From Clostridium sp. (lineage in GTDB: Bacteria > Bacillota > Clostridia > Clostridiales > Clostridiaceae): a stretch of 64,000 nt of DNA. A program made the translations under genes and the position numbers. The notes under the pieces were generated by a model. The model did no database searches and was not told where the DNA came from. It saw nothing but the letters and a program-made list of their open reading frames with translations. The stretch lies in contig JARLHR010000028.1 in assembly GCA_031292145.1 (NCBI GenBank), forward strand, positions 94,354 through 158,353. Reading direction: 5' to 3'. This document shows, piece by piece, positions 1 through 9,544 of this stretch. The number at the start of each line of letters is the position of its first letter. Position 1 is the stretch's first letter.

Positions 1-1
1 C

Positions 2-208
2 AAAAAAGCTTGTCCTTATTATAAAACCAAGCACTTTACATTATTTTCATTACAGGATTACCCCCACCCTGAATATAATTTCAATAGTGTGAAATATTCA
101 AATTTCCTAACAGGAACGGAGGAATCCAAAATTGATTCAATTATCTTTTTTTATTTTAATCCATACATTTTTACCGCATACGTTTACATTGATGGTAATT
201 TCTATTAA
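2..208 (+). CDS. Possible 3' end of an unrecognised gene (cut by window edge)
   Basis: This frame is open for 68 codons from the window edge to a TAA, which is unlikely by chance in such AT-rich DNA. It contains no ATG, so if it is real it is the C-terminal tail of a gene starting outside the window. The tail is rich in aromatic residues and ends in YIDGNFY. I recognise no family. It could also be non-coding. The following 180 bases up to the first AraC gene hold no other feature I can support. Confidence 0.25.
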   Translation, partial: KKACPYYKTKHFTLFSLQDYPHPEYNFNSVKYSNFLTGTEESKIDSIIFFYFNPYIFTAYVYIDGNFY

Positions 209-390
209 GTTCTTAGTTTGCATGCAATTTACCAGTGTCTTCTTTGAAAACAATATTTGGCCTCACTTTCAGCCCACTTAACAAAATGTAAATATATTAT
301 TAACTTATTATAAGTTTACTTTAACAATTGAATATGAGTCAATATTATGATATTATTCAATATAAACATATGAAACTAGAGGTAAAAAAT

Positions 391-1212
391 ATGAGTTATT
401 CAATTTATCCAATAAATCCTCCCACCTGCAATCTCCCTGTCGTTGTTTTTGGAATAGGTTACGAGGCTAATCAACCACATGTTTTTCGAAAAGATGGTTT
501 TCCAATGCCTCAAATATTTATTTGTATAAGCGGTGAAGGAACATTAAAGGTTCATGAAAAGGTTTTTATAATAAAAAGAGGCTCTTTCTTTTATTTAATG
601 CCAAATACTCCTCATGAATACTACGCGAATACTGATAAATGGGAGGTTGAATGGATTGCCTTTTCTGGTAATCAAGTAGCTAACATTCTAACTGAGCTTA
701 AATTTGATAGAGCAAAAGTCGGTATCCTAAGTAATTTTGATAAAATACAATCATCTTTTAACAAAATATTTGTCTCCTTGAAATCAGATGATTATTCAGG
801 AAAACTTATTTCCTCCAGCGTATTATATGAAATACTGGTTGAATTCTATACCATGTTACATAGCAACCATGAATTTGAAACCTCAGATGGAAAGTGCATG
901 GTTGACGATGTAAAACTTTATATTGACGATAATTATAATCAATATATAACTATAAACGAGCTTTCGGAACTTGTTAATGTTACACCTCAATATTTATGTA
1001 AAATGTTCAAAAGACATCTAAACTTACGCCCCTTTCAATATATAGCTATGAAAAGAATTCAACATGCAAAAAAACTGTTATCAGATAACAATATGTCTGT
1101 AAATGATATTTCCAATTTAGTTGGATATAATGATTGTAGTTATTTTTGTGCTATTTTTAAAAAATATGAAATGATTTCTCCATCTGAATTTAGAGGACTA
1201 AAATTAAAATAG
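391..1212 (+). CDS. AraC-family transcriptional regulator with cupin sensor domain
   Basis: This is a 273-residue one-component regulator. The N-terminal half is a cupin-like sugar-sensing domain (ICISGEGTL, then MPNTPHEYY), and the last 100 residues hold the two helix-turn-helix units of the AraC family (LVNVTPQYLCKMFKRH and ISNLVGYNDCSYFCAIFKKY, ending SPSEFRG). I chose this ATG because AGAGG lies 8 bases upstream; an in-frame TTG 63 bases upstream and two ATGs between have no comparable site. The gene converges on the GH74 xyloglucanase gene and shares a terminator with it. It is a plausible local activator of xyloglucan genes, but its ligand and targets are inferred only. Confidence 0.85.
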   Translation: MSYSIYPINPPTCNLPVVVFGIGYEANQPHVFRKDGFPMPQIFICISGEGTLKVHEKVFIIKRGSFFYLMPNTPHEYYANTDKWEVEWIAFSGNQVANILTELKFDRAKVGILSNFDKIQSSFNKIFVSLKSDDYSGKLISSSVLYEILVEFYTMLHSNHEFETSDGKCMVDDVKLYIDDNYNQYITINELSELVNVTPQYLCKMFKRHLNLRPFQYIAMKRIQHAKKLLSDNNMSVNDISNLVGYNDCSYFCAIFKKYEMISPSEFRGLKLK

Positions 1213-1239
1213 AATATTTCCTCATATATTGCCCATAAT

Positions 1240-1280
1240 AAAGTGGTATTCTTAAAAAGACTACCACTTTCATTTTATTT
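1240..1280. terminator. Bidirectional terminator between araC and GH74 genes
   Basis: The arms AAAGTGGTA and TACCACTTT form a 9-bp stem with a 13-base loop. T-rich sequence follows on the plus side and A-rich sequence precedes it, so it can serve both convergent genes. Confidence 0.75.
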
Positions 1281-1291
1281 GAATTCCAATC

Positions 1292-3460
1292 TTATTTATC
1301 TCCGTATATAATTCCCCTGCCGCCGGCTCCAATATAAACACGTCCATAAACCTTAGGATCTCCTGTCAAATCAGCTATACTGTTATATTGATGTGCTGAA
1401 TCATTTATAAGAACCCATGATGCCCCCTGATCATCTGATCTGAAGAATCCATAAGTGCCATCGACAATACCATTTAAGAATATTGCCGGATACCCTCCAG
1501 TATAAGCTGCTTTACCAAAGCCTACCTTATATGCCGCAGTTACAGTAGACAATTTTGTAAATGACATACCAGAATCTGTGGAATAATAAAGTCCTCCTGC
1601 TCCGGTAGCCGCCCACAGATTCCCTTCCTTACCGAATACAGCTTTCATATCAGCATCACCAGGTGAATAACTTGGTACTGTAGGCAATCCCGTTGCACCT
1701 ACTGTAAAGGATGCTCCGCCATTAGTGCTTACATACACTTTTCCATTGGAATAATCAAATTGATAGAACTTGCTTGAGTTTACACGGTCAGCTACAGGTT
1801 TTATTCCGATGACTCCTCCAGAACTTGCTGTCCACGATGAACCGTTATTTGTAGAAACATATGGCGCCATATAATTATAGCTTGCATCTCTTGGTGTCCA
1901 GATAATCTTTGATCCATCAGCAGAAATTGCAATATATCCGCCTAATCCTGTATTAGGTGGTGCCGATGCAAATCCTGTCCAAGTCGTTCCTCCATCAGTA
2001 GAATAAGCACCATATGGGTTATTATTATTGCTAAAAGACCTTACAACTTTAGTAGGTACATTTTCTGCAAAATCAATGCTCCAGTTAGTATTATTACCTC
2101 CAGGAGTAAAATCACCGTTTGGTGGTGATACAGTAAGGTCGTCATGTTTGAAGCTTCCTACATCACCCATGGCACTGAATAAATTAGTACCTGATGGAGG
2201 GCTCTTAAGCTCTTCTGTGCAAGTTTCCTCCAGCCCGTTGATTTCATAAGACCATGCTACCGGAGAGCTTGTCAGTGTATCCGTCATATATACTCCTCCA
2301 CCAAATGAAAAGATAGCTTTATTGCTGTTATACGGATCAATCTTGATATCAGATGTCCAACCTCTGGTATTGTTGCTTGCATAGGGTGCCTCGCTATCAT
2401 TATGAGTTCCTGTTAAATTTATTTCAGTCCATGTCCATGTATTTCCTCCGTCAAAGCTCTGGAATATTTCATCATCAGGCCAACGGTTAATAGTTGCTGC
2501 AACTATGTGGTTAGCATTTTGTCTATCTGTCGATATACAGCCAAAGCCCCAGTAGATTCCATCTCCGTTAGGCGTAATATTGGTCCAGGTTCCTGCAGAA
2601 ATGTTATATTTATATATAACACCACTGGACTCACCACTTGGTCCTGGCATATATGATGTATCTGAAAATCCTGAATAAGCTATATATAATGTTCCTGATG
2701 CTATGTCTGCACGCATCGGACAATATCCTGAAGGTTGTCCAGCTATAGTACTCCAGGTGCTTCCCCCATCATTGCTAACATACATACTGTTTGAAGTACC
2801 GTTAGTACCTACTATTATCCTTTTTGTAGCTGTGCCCGGCGAAGAACTTGACGTATCAAGAATTACAAAATTTATATTTGTAGCCGGAAAAGAATTAACT
2901 TTGCTCCAATAAGATCCGCCGTTTGTGCTTTTATATAGACCATCTGTTGTCGTACCCATATATAAAACATTTGTAAGATTACGATCAACCTGAAGACGTT
3001 CTCCTGTATTTCTTCCCTTTTCATTACCTCCAGCTTTAAATGGTAAAGCAGTCTTGGTCCATGTTGTACCTTGATCAGTTGATGCATAAAAATTAGCATT
3101 TGCTGCCCATTGATTAGTATACATGCCTGTCAGCATATAAACCACATTGGCATTGGTAGGATCCGCAGCAATGCTTAAAACTCCCATATCACTTCCATCC
3201 GATCTTCCAACAAAATCCATTAATGATGTCCACGTTTTTGTAGTTGAATTAAAACGGTAAGCGCCTCCTACATCAGTACGTGCGTATAACAAGCCACTTT
3301 GTACAGGACTGTATACTAACCCTGTAACAAAGCCACCGCCACCGATTTTTACATTGCTCCACTTGTATGAATTAGTGGTATACGCTGAACATATGCTTCC
3401 ATTGAAGCTGATTCCAATAAGTAACACTACTGCAAGCGCTACTGAAAATACTTTTCTCAT
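1292..3460 (-). CDS. Secreted GH74 xyloglucanase
   Basis: This 722-residue protein has a signal peptide (basic MRK, hydrophobic core, cleavage likely after SICSA) and a full GH74 double beta-propeller. Sialidase-like turns such as STDQGTTW, STNGGSYW, SNDGGSTW and STNNGSSW recur throughout. Asp63 in RTDVGGAYR and Asp433 in GDVGSF correspond in context to the two catalytic aspartates of GH74 enzymes. GH74 cleaves the beta-1,4-glucan backbone of xyloglucan. No CBM or dockerin follows the catalytic domain, so it should be freely secreted rather than cellulosomal. A perfect AGGAGG precedes the ATG. It is transcribed in the same direction as the AraC gene upstream of it but separated by about 470 bases, so it probably has its own promoter. 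Confidence 0.93.
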   Translation of the reverse strand: MRKVFSVALAVVLLIGISFNGSICSAYTTNSYKWSNVKIGGGGFVTGLVYSPVQSGLLYARTDVGGAYRFNSTTKTWTSLMDFVGRSDGSDMGVLSIAADPTNANVVYMLTGMYTNQWAANANFYASTDQGTTWTKTALPFKAGGNEKGRNTGERLQVDRNLTNVLYMGTTTDGLYKSTNGGSYWSKVNSFPATNINFVILDTSSSSPGTATKRIIVGTNGTSNSMYVSNDGGSTWSTIAGQPSGYCPMRADIASGTLYIAYSGFSDTSYMPGPSGESSGVIYKYNISAGTWTNITPNGDGIYWGFGCISTDRQNANHIVAATINRWPDDEIFQSFDGGNTWTWTEINLTGTHNDSEAPYASNNTRGWTSDIKIDPYNSNKAIFSFGGGVYMTDTLTSSPVAWSYEINGLEETCTEELKSPPSGTNLFSAMGDVGSFKHDDLTVSPPNGDFTPGGNNTNWSIDFAENVPTKVVRSFSNNNNPYGAYSTDGGTTWTGFASAPPNTGLGGYIAISADGSKIIWTPRDASYNYMAPYVSTNNGSSWTASSGGVIGIKPVADRVNSSKFYQFDYSNGKVYVSTNGGASFTVGATGLPTVPSYSPGDADMKAVFGKEGNLWAATGAGGLYYSTDSGMSFTKLSTVTAAYKVGFGKAAYTGGYPAIFLNGIVDGTYGFFRSDDQGASWVLINDSAHQYNSIADLTGDPKVYGRVYIGAGGRGIIYGDK

Positions 3461-3932
3461 AAAAAACCTCCTATAATCTATCTTTCTCTGTCTGACTGGT
3501 AGGTTAATTAGTTTGTAAATAAATTTTGTCCATCTTTTTTTCCTAACCCTGGATATTTTTAATAGTACCTGCGAAACCTCCTTTCTCTTTATTGTTTTTT
3601 ATATCATAATCAATAAGAGACAATCTTTATGATTACCCTTGTTGATTTGATCCGCTCCTATACGTGTATTTTCTCATTATATTGCTTGAAATCAGCATAA
3701 GTATACTAACGCCCATCGCTTTTGCCGTACTAAGGTCGGTTATCTGCATTAAATAATTCCTAAAAAATCATTATTAAACCGTTTACATAGACAGAATAAC
3801 ATGTGTGTTTGTGAAAGAATACCAGAAGAATTAGAGGACTTATACATTAAAATTTCTACATGGATATTTTCTGTAATAAATTTTTTACCTCCAAATGCAA
3901 AAAATTTAGAAAATCCATTATCCACAATATTT
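3461..3932. other. Intergenic region upstream of GH74 with a CRE-like site
   Basis: No recognised gene lies here. On the minus strand a site at 3774-3788 reads ATGTAAACGGTTTAA, one base off the catabolite-responsive element consensus WTGNNARCGNWWWCA, so CcpA repression of the GH74 gene is plausible. About 25 bases downstream of it is a 38-codon open frame (3633-3749, minus). The rest shows no clear structure. Confidence 0.4.
3633..3749 (-). CDS. Candidate small ORF upstream of GH74
   Basis: A 38-codon frame starts with an ATG preceded by TTAGGAATTATTTA, a modest ribosome binding site. It encodes MQITDLSTAKAMG, then a hydrophobic stretch (VSILMLISS) and a basic tail. Its base composition is richer in G and C than the surroundings. 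I recognise no family. It could be a leader peptide, a decayed gene piece or chance. Confidence 0.2.
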   Translation of the reverse strand: MQITDLSTAKAMGVSILMLISSNIMRKYTYRSGSNQQG

Positions 3933-4805
3933 TCATTCGCTTCTGTAAATCTGGTTTAAGTACTCAGAAGGTGAGCAGTCCATTACTCTTCTAAAAACCC
4001 TATTAAAATAAAATTGATTACTAAAACCAAGTTTATCGCTGATTTCAGAGATATTCATATTTGTACTTCTCATTATGTTAACAGCCTTGTAAATGAATAT
4101 TTGTGAGTTATAGGAATGAATGGTGTGCCCTGTTTTGTATTTGAAAATATTACATAGGTAACTGTAATTCATATCTAAACATGATTCTAATTCACTAGAA
4201 TCTAAATTATAGCTTTCTTTTTTTTCAATGTATTGTATTATCTTTTTTACTGTATTATCTGATTTTGTATACTTGTATTCTCCTACAGATTCTTTATAAA
4301 TTGATAATAATAGCTGAAAAGTTTCAATGCTGAGGTTAATTGAACGAAAAGGGCTCATTGAATTATAAATTTCAATAAGCATATTCAAATTTTTTTCAAA
4401 TGCTTTAGGTTGTCTAATTTTCCCTTGCTTTGGTAACTTGACAAATTTGTTATAGTCTTCTCTAGATAACTCAAGCTTTGTAAAAGCATTATCCCAAAGA
4501 CTTAATTCTTCACAAGTGTCGTTTATGGAACAATCATAAAAGTGAATCCAATACCATTTAGTAAAAGCTTGAGTTTTAGGTTCTCCGAAATGATGAAGCC
4601 CGTTTTTAAGGAAAAGATACTGACCTTCCCTAAGAATATATTCAGTTTCTTCCTCCCATACTTCCATCTCACCTGCTGAAATGTATAGAAGAACATTCCA
4701 ATTGAGTCTACGATCTGGGTGAGTATATAAGCTTTTTGTTTCACTAAAACCTAAATCTAGTATTTTAGACATGCTATTAAAACACAAATTTATATAGTTA
4801 TTCAT
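3933..4805 (-). CDS. AraC-family transcriptional regulator
   Basis: About 290 residues. A cupin-like N-terminal domain (VLLYISAGEMEVW, EGQYLFLKNGLHHFG) is followed by an AraC helix-turn-helix pair (LNYSYLCNIFKYKTGH and ISDKLGFSNQFYFNRVFRRV, ending CSPSEYLNQ). The start is chosen at the second in-frame ATG because AAAGG lies 9 bases before it; an ATG nine bases upstream directly abuts that site. The gene is divergent from the GH127 gene across about 190 bases and lies upstream of the GH74 gene in the same direction. It most likely controls one or both, which is an inference from position. Confidence 0.85.
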   Translation of the reverse strand: MNNYINLCFNSMSKILDLGFSETKSLYTHPDRRLNWNVLLYISAGEMEVWEEETEYILREGQYLFLKNGLHHFGEPKTQAFTKWYWIHFYDCSINDTCEELSLWDNAFTKLELSREDYNKFVKLPKQGKIRQPKAFEKNLNMLIEIYNSMSPFRSINLSIETFQLLLSIYKESVGEYKYTKSDNTVKKIIQYIEKKESYNLDSSELESCLDMNYSYLCNIFKYKTGHTIHSYNSQIFIYKAVNIMRSTNMNISEISDKLGFSNQFYFNRVFRRVMDCSPSEYLNQIYRSE

Positions 4806-4993
4806 ATTTATCATCCTTTATAAAACTTAATTATAGCAATATAATAACCTAAATATTAAAAATATCAAATAACTTTTATTAAACACAAAAATTGTATATA
4901 TAAAATAACTTTAGTACATTCAAACAGTGCATTAATTTGTTTATAATAGTTATATATCATTAAATAATAAATGTTAATTTGAGGAGTATAACT

Positions 4994-6802
4994 ATGTTCG
5001 ATAATTTTAGCTTAGATAAAGTAAGTCTTTCTGATAATAGATTTGCATTTCGTCGTAAACTAGTAAAGAAATATATTGAGGATTTTGATGTAAACCGGCT
5101 TATGCATACCTTTAGAATAAATGCAAATATTAAGTCATTTGCAGATCCTTTGGGAGGATGGGAAGCCGAAGATTGCGGTTTAAGGGGACATTTTGTTGGA
5201 CATTATTTATCTGCTTGTTCAAGATTTGCTTTTTCAGATAAATGCACCTACTTAAGAAGTAAAGCAAATGAAATTGTTGATATATTAGAAATGTGTGCAA
5301 AACCAAATGGATACTTGAGCGCTTTTGAAGAAGGTAAGTTAGATACATTAGAATTTGAAGAAAATAGAAATGTTTGGGCTCCATACTATACTCTGCATAA
5401 AATATTGCAGGGATTAATAGATTGTTATACTTATTTAGATAACAATAAAGCACTAACTCTTGCTAATAATTTAGCCCACTATATTAATCAACGTTTTCAG
5501 AAGTTATCTTATTGGAAAATAGATGGTATCCTTCGCTGCACAAAAGTAAATCCTGCTAATGAGTTTGGTGGTATAGGTGATTCACTATATAGCTTATACG
5601 AAATAACAAAAGATATTGAAATTTTAAAGTTAGCACAACTTTTTGACAGGGAATATTTCGTTAATAACCTTAGTTTAGGAAAAGATGTGCTGGAAAATTT
5701 ACATGCTAATACCCATCTTCCAATGATTATTTCGTCGGCTCATAGATATAGCATAACTAGTGAAGAGATTTACAGAAATGCAGTTGTCAATTTTTATAAT
5801 TATTTAGTAGGTAGAACCTTTGTTAACGGTAATAATAGTTCCAAAGCTACAGCTTATATAAAAGGTGGAGTTTCAGAAAAATCTGAGCATTGGGGAGCCT
5901 TTGAAAATCTCAGTGATGGTTTGACTGGTGGTGAAAGTGAAAGTTGCTGTGCGCACAATACAGAGAAAATAGCATTTAAGATGTTTCAATGGTACGGAGA
6001 TATTAAGTATTTAGATCATATTGAAACACTTAAGTATAATGCAATTCTTAATAGTGCAAGCAAGATAACAGGACTTTCACAGTATCACCAACCCATGGGG
6101 TCAAACGTTATTAAAAAATTTAGTGGACCTTATGATACTTTTTGGTGCTGCACTGCTTCTGGAATTGAAGCGATGAGTGAAATACAAAAAAACATTTGGT
6201 TTAAAGGTAAAGATTCTCTTCTACTTAATATGTTTGTATCATCAAAAGTTAGTTGGGATGAGCAGAATTTGACAATAACTCAGGTTACAAATTATCCTGA
6301 CAGCTTATCTTCTAAATTAACTATTTGTACTCACAATCCTACTAAATTTAAACTTTTACTGAAAGAAAGGTCAATAAAATCAGTGAAAGTGAACTCTAAT
6401 ATCATTAATTTTCAAAGAGAAAATGGTTATATAATTATAGATCGAATTTTCTTTGATAATGATATAATTGATATAGAGATTAATGTCTCATTATCTCTAG
6501 TTCCATTACAAGGCTGCCACCATGTATCTGCAATCACATATAATAATATAGTGCTTGCTCAAATTGGAAGCTCTCAATATATAGATAATCTTTCTAATGA
6601 AAATATTGGAGATATGTTAGTTAGAAGCCAAAAGAATAACCTGTCATTTAATTTGCTTGGAAGCAAAAAAGATTCTTTTGAATTAATTCCTTTATTTGAT
6701 GTTGAAGATGAAACCTACAGTGTTTATTTTGATACTAAGAGGGAAGGTACAAATCTAAAAGAGTTTAAATTTGCTATAGATGGCAAAGAAGCCTATGATT
6801 AA
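4994..6802 (+). CDS. GH127/GH146-type beta-L-arabinofuranosidase (DUF1680)
   Basis: This 602-residue protein carries the hallmarks of the DUF1680 family: GGWEAEDCGLRGHFVGHYL near residue 55, HANTHLPMIISSAHRY near 237, and the metal and catalytic set Glu316-x-Cys318 (ESCCAHN) plus Cys385-Cys386 (FWCCTASG). This matches the Glu and three Cys zinc site of characterised GH127 beta-L-arabinofuranosidases. There is no signal peptide, so it should act on imported arabinosides. The start is the ATG 7 bases after GAGGAG; an upstream TTG in frame lies before this site. It probably removes beta-linked arabinofuranose from plant oligosaccharides or glycopeptides; beta-arabinosylation also occurs on some xyloglucans and extensins. 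Confidence 0.85.
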   Translation: MFDNFSLDKVSLSDNRFAFRRKLVKKYIEDFDVNRLMHTFRINANIKSFADPLGGWEAEDCGLRGHFVGHYLSACSRFAFSDKCTYLRSKANEIVDILEMCAKPNGYLSAFEEGKLDTLEFEENRNVWAPYYTLHKILQGLIDCYTYLDNNKALTLANNLAHYINQRFQKLSYWKIDGILRCTKVNPANEFGGIGDSLYSLYEITKDIEILKLAQLFDREYFVNNLSLGKDVLENLHANTHLPMIISSAHRYSITSEEIYRNAVVNFYNYLVGRTFVNGNNSSKATAYIKGGVSEKSEHWGAFENLSDGLTGGESESCCAHNTEKIAFKMFQWYGDIKYLDHIETLKYNAILNSASKITGLSQYHQPMGSNVIKKFSGPYDTFWCCTASGIEAMSEIQKNIWFKGKDSLLLNMFVSSKVSWDEQNLTITQVTNYPDSLSSKLTICTHNPTKFKLLLKERSIKSVKVNSNIINFQRENGYIIIDRIFFDNDIIDIEINVSLSLVPLQGCHHVSAITYNNIVLAQIGSSQYIDNLSNENIGDMLVRSQKNNLSFNLLGSKKDSFELIPLFDVEDETYSVYFDTKREGTNLKEFKFAIDGKEAYD

Positions 6803-6883
6803 AATTAAATATTGTAGAAAATACGTATGTGCGGGCCGTCTCATAATGCATAAAAATGTAATTTGAGCAGCCCTATCTCTATT

Positions 6884-6958
6884 CTATAACCAAATTTGGG
6901 TATACTCCACAGTATAAATGTAAGTTAAAAGGTTCATTTGTTTTGCAACATTTTGCAT
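6884..6958 (-). CDS. Very short ORF with strong ribosome binding site (remnant or microprotein)
   Basis: A 24-codon frame on the minus strand, MQNVAKQMNLLTYIYTVEYT followed by four residues, sits a few bases after AGGAGAGG. It lies just downstream of the GH3 gene in the same direction. The strong site suggests the start of a once longer gene, such as a transporter, now cut off, or a real microprotein. No family can be named. Confidence 0.25.
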   Translation of the reverse strand: MQNVAKQMNLLTYIYTVEYTQIWL

Positions 6959-7001
6959 ATGATCCTCTCCTATCATTTTTTATATTTATTTGAGTAATTA
7001 T

Positions 7002-9134
7002 CTATATTAATTCGATATCTGCTTCTAATGGAGCTATACCTGTAAGTTGCATGCTTCTGTTATCCGGTTGTGATATTCCAACAAATAATTTAAACTTTTT
7101 ACTATCGAGTATTCTTTCCCCTTCATCATTTACAACTTCAAAAGATTTTTTATTTATTATCATTTTTACAACTTTACTTTCTCCCTTATTTAACACAACT
7201 CTCTTAAACGCTGATAAACTATAATTATCCACTGCATATTTTGATTCAGTGTCCTTGATATAGCATTGTAGTACTTCTTCGATGTCAAAATCTCCAATAT
7301 TAGAAATCCTTATACTTACTTCTACACTTTCAAACTCTTTATTAATATCCGATATCGATAAGTCTGACAATTCTACATTGGAATAAGTTAATCCAAATCC
7401 AAATGGATATAAACTTTCCCCTTTCATATAACGATAAGTTCTACCTTTCATAGAATAATCAGTGAATTCTGGTAATTCTTCAGTAGTTCTATAGAAGGTC
7501 ACTGGTAACTTTCCACTTGGTGAACATTTACCAAATATTAAGTCCGCTACTGCTCTGCCTCCATGACTACCTGGATACCATGCATTTAAAACAGCAGCAC
7601 ATTTTTCTTCTTGTCCTTGTAAGGTTAATGCACTTCCTGCTCCAAGAACAACTATAACTGGTTTACCTACTGCTAGTACCTTTTCAAGTAATTCTTGTTG
7701 TTTACCTGGTAAATTTAAGCTTAACTTATCTCCAGCACCATCACTATTACCAGCATCACCTTGTTCTCCTTCAATCATAGAATCTAATCCTAAGCACATA
7801 ACTACAACATCACTATGTTCTGCTACAGCAATAGCTTCAGCCATTCTATCATCTGGTTGTGCCAAACCTTCAATTCTGTCGTTATATAAGTGACAGCCTT
7901 CTGAATAGAATACTCTTATATCCTCTGCATCTACCGCATCATGAATTCCTTGTAACATTGTAGTGTATTTAGAAGCTGTACCAAAATAGTTTCCTTTTAA
8001 CATTAATTCATTATTTGCATTAGGTCCAATAACTCCAATAGATTTTAATTTAGATTTGTCTAATGGAAGTAATCCATTGTTTCTTAGCATTACTATGGAT
8101 TTTCTTGAAGCCATTAAAGAAGCTTCATTATGTTCCTTGCAATCATTCATTTCATAAGGTATTTCGTTATATTCACAATCTTCATCAAACATACCTAATC
8201 TAATTCTAGTTGCCATTAATCTTTCTGCTGCTCTAGTTATATCTTCTTCCGCTACTAAACCTTCCTTATATGCTAATAACAGTTGAAGATATATATGTCC
8301 ACAATTTAAATCACAGCCATTTTTTATTGCAAGGGCTGCTGACTCAGTAGCAGTACTTGTAACATTATGATGTAAATGAAAATCTGCAATAGCCCAGCAA
8401 TCAGATACTACATGTCCTTTAAATTGCCATTTTCCTCTTAGGATATCCTTTAATAAAAGTTCACTTCCGCAGCAAGGTTCATCATTTGTACGATTATAAG
8501 CTCCCATTACAGCTTCGACATCTGCTTCTTTTACACAAGCTTCAAAAGCTGGCAAATAAGTTTCATATAAATCCCTTTTGCTTACAACAGCATTAAATTC
8601 ATGTCTTAGACCTTCTGGCCCACTATGTACTGCAAAATGCTTAGCACATGCTGCTATTTTTAAATATTTTCCGTCTCCTTGCAATCCATTAACAAAGGCA
8701 ACTCCTAATCTGGAAGTTAAGTATGGATCTTCTCCATATGTTTCATGACCGCGTCCCCATCTAGGATCACGGAAAATGTTTACATTGGGTGACCAAAATG
8801 TTAATCCTTTATATATATCTCTATCACCTTTTTTAGAATTCTCATTGTACTTTGCACGTCCTTCGATTGCAATAATTTTAGCAATTTCCTCTAGGAATTC
8901 ATCATCGAACATAGCCGCAAGTCCAATAGCTTGTGGAAATACTGTTGCTGTACCAGCTCTTGCTACACCATGTAGCCCTTCATTCCACCAATTGTATCTT
9001 GGAATATTTAAATGTTTTATGGCTGGTGAGTTGTAAGTCAATTGTTCTGCTTTTTCTTGTAGTGTCATTTTTGAAGCCAATTCTTTTGCTTTTTCTAGTG
9101 CATATTCATGAGTTATTCTTTCACTGTTTTGCAT
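7002..9134 (-). CDS. GH3 beta-xylosidase-like glycosidase
   Basis: About 710 residues with no signal peptide. The GH3 TIM barrel, alpha/beta sandwich and C-terminal fibronectin III-like domain are all present. The nucleophile is Asp245 in HVVSDCWAI. The sequence around WWNEGLHGVARAG and SPNVNIFRDPRWGRGHETYG is typical of the xylosidase branch (plant and bacterial Xyl3/BXL type) rather than the glucosidase branch. It probably removes terminal beta-xylose or alpha-L-arabinofuranose from oligosaccharides in the cytoplasm. The start is set at the ATG that follows GGAGGAA; an ATG 15 bases upstream overlaps that site. It is divergent from the araC fragment across 127 bases. Confidence 0.85.
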   Translation of the reverse strand: MQNSERITHEYALEKAKELASKMTLQEKAEQLTYNSPAIKHLNIPRYNWWNEGLHGVARAGTATVFPQAIGLAAMFDDEFLEEIAKIIAIEGRAKYNENSKKGDRDIYKGLTFWSPNVNIFRDPRWGRGHETYGEDPYLTSRLGVAFVNGLQGDGKYLKIAACAKHFAVHSGPEGLRHEFNAVVSKRDLYETYLPAFEACVKEADVEAVMGAYNRTNDEPCCGSELLLKDILRGKWQFKGHVVSDCWAIADFHLHHNVTSTATESAALAIKNGCDLNCGHIYLQLLLAYKEGLVAEEDITRAAERLMATRIRLGMFDEDCEYNEIPYEMNDCKEHNEASLMASRKSIVMLRNNGLLPLDKSKLKSIGVIGPNANNELMLKGNYFGTASKYTTMLQGIHDAVDAEDIRVFYSEGCHLYNDRIEGLAQPDDRMAEAIAVAEHSDVVVMCLGLDSMIEGEQGDAGNSDGAGDKLSLNLPGKQQELLEKVLAVGKPVIVVLGAGSALTLQGQEEKCAAVLNAWYPGSHGGRAVADLIFGKCSPSGKLPVTFYRTTEELPEFTDYSMKGRTYRYMKGESLYPFGFGLTYSNVELSDLSISDINKEFESVEVSIRISNIGDFDIEEVLQCYIKDTESKYAVDNYSLSAFKRVVLNKGESKVVKMIINKKSFEVVNDEGERILDSKKFKLFVGISQPDNRSMQLTGIAPLEADIELI

Positions 9135-9261
9135 AATGTCTTCCTCCAAATCATATTTAACGTTACATTCCGCTTGAATTAATTATATATAATCTTATGT
9201 TGACCTAACAAGAAATTACTTATATAATTATAGACAGAATTTATCCTTTCGGAGGTATCTT

Positions 9262-9456
9262 ATGTTAAAATATGAGGCATATCATTTTGGCGAAGGCGAT
9301 CTCTTTTCAAATTATTATCCTATAAATCTTAATTATCAAGTTCATCTGCATCGTAGTTTTGAATTTATTTTTGTTAAGGATGGTAATATAGACGTTTCTG
9401 TTAACAATAGGACTTTTAATCTCGAGAGAAATAACTGTATGCTGATATTAACTTAA
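9262..9456 (+). pseudogene. Truncated AraC-family regulator (N-terminal cupin only)
   Basis: The frame starts well (CGGAGG seven bases before ATG) and encodes 64 residues typical of an AraC cupin domain: VHLHRSFEFIFVKDGNIDVS and NNRTFNLERNNCMLILT. It then stops. No helix-turn-helix remnant follows, since the next gene's 3' end lies only 80 bases away and a repeat element fills the gap. It is best read as a regulator whose 3' part was deleted. Its position, divergent from the GH3 gene, suggests it once controlled that gene. Confidence 0.75.
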
Positions 9457-9506
9457 ACCAGATACTATTAATATCAAAACAAGAAAGCTGATAGCAAATA
9501 ATCATG

Positions 9507-9544
9507 GCATTTTGGACTTGTTATTTTCTTTCATGTGCCTAAAG
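9507..9544 (-). repeat. Copy of the AGGCAYATGAAA palindromic repeat (one arm)
   Basis: Read on the minus strand, this begins TTTAGGCACATGAAAGAAA and continues ATAACAAGTCC, closely matching the outer arm of the large inverted repeat downstream of glmM. Its first bases contain the TAG stop codon of the AraC-GH39 gene. Confidence 0.6.

Noticed and set aside
3801-3959. 52-codon plus-strand frame at the 3' end of the second AraC gene
   Set aside because: It has no ribosome binding site and overlaps the antisense 3' end of a clear gene.
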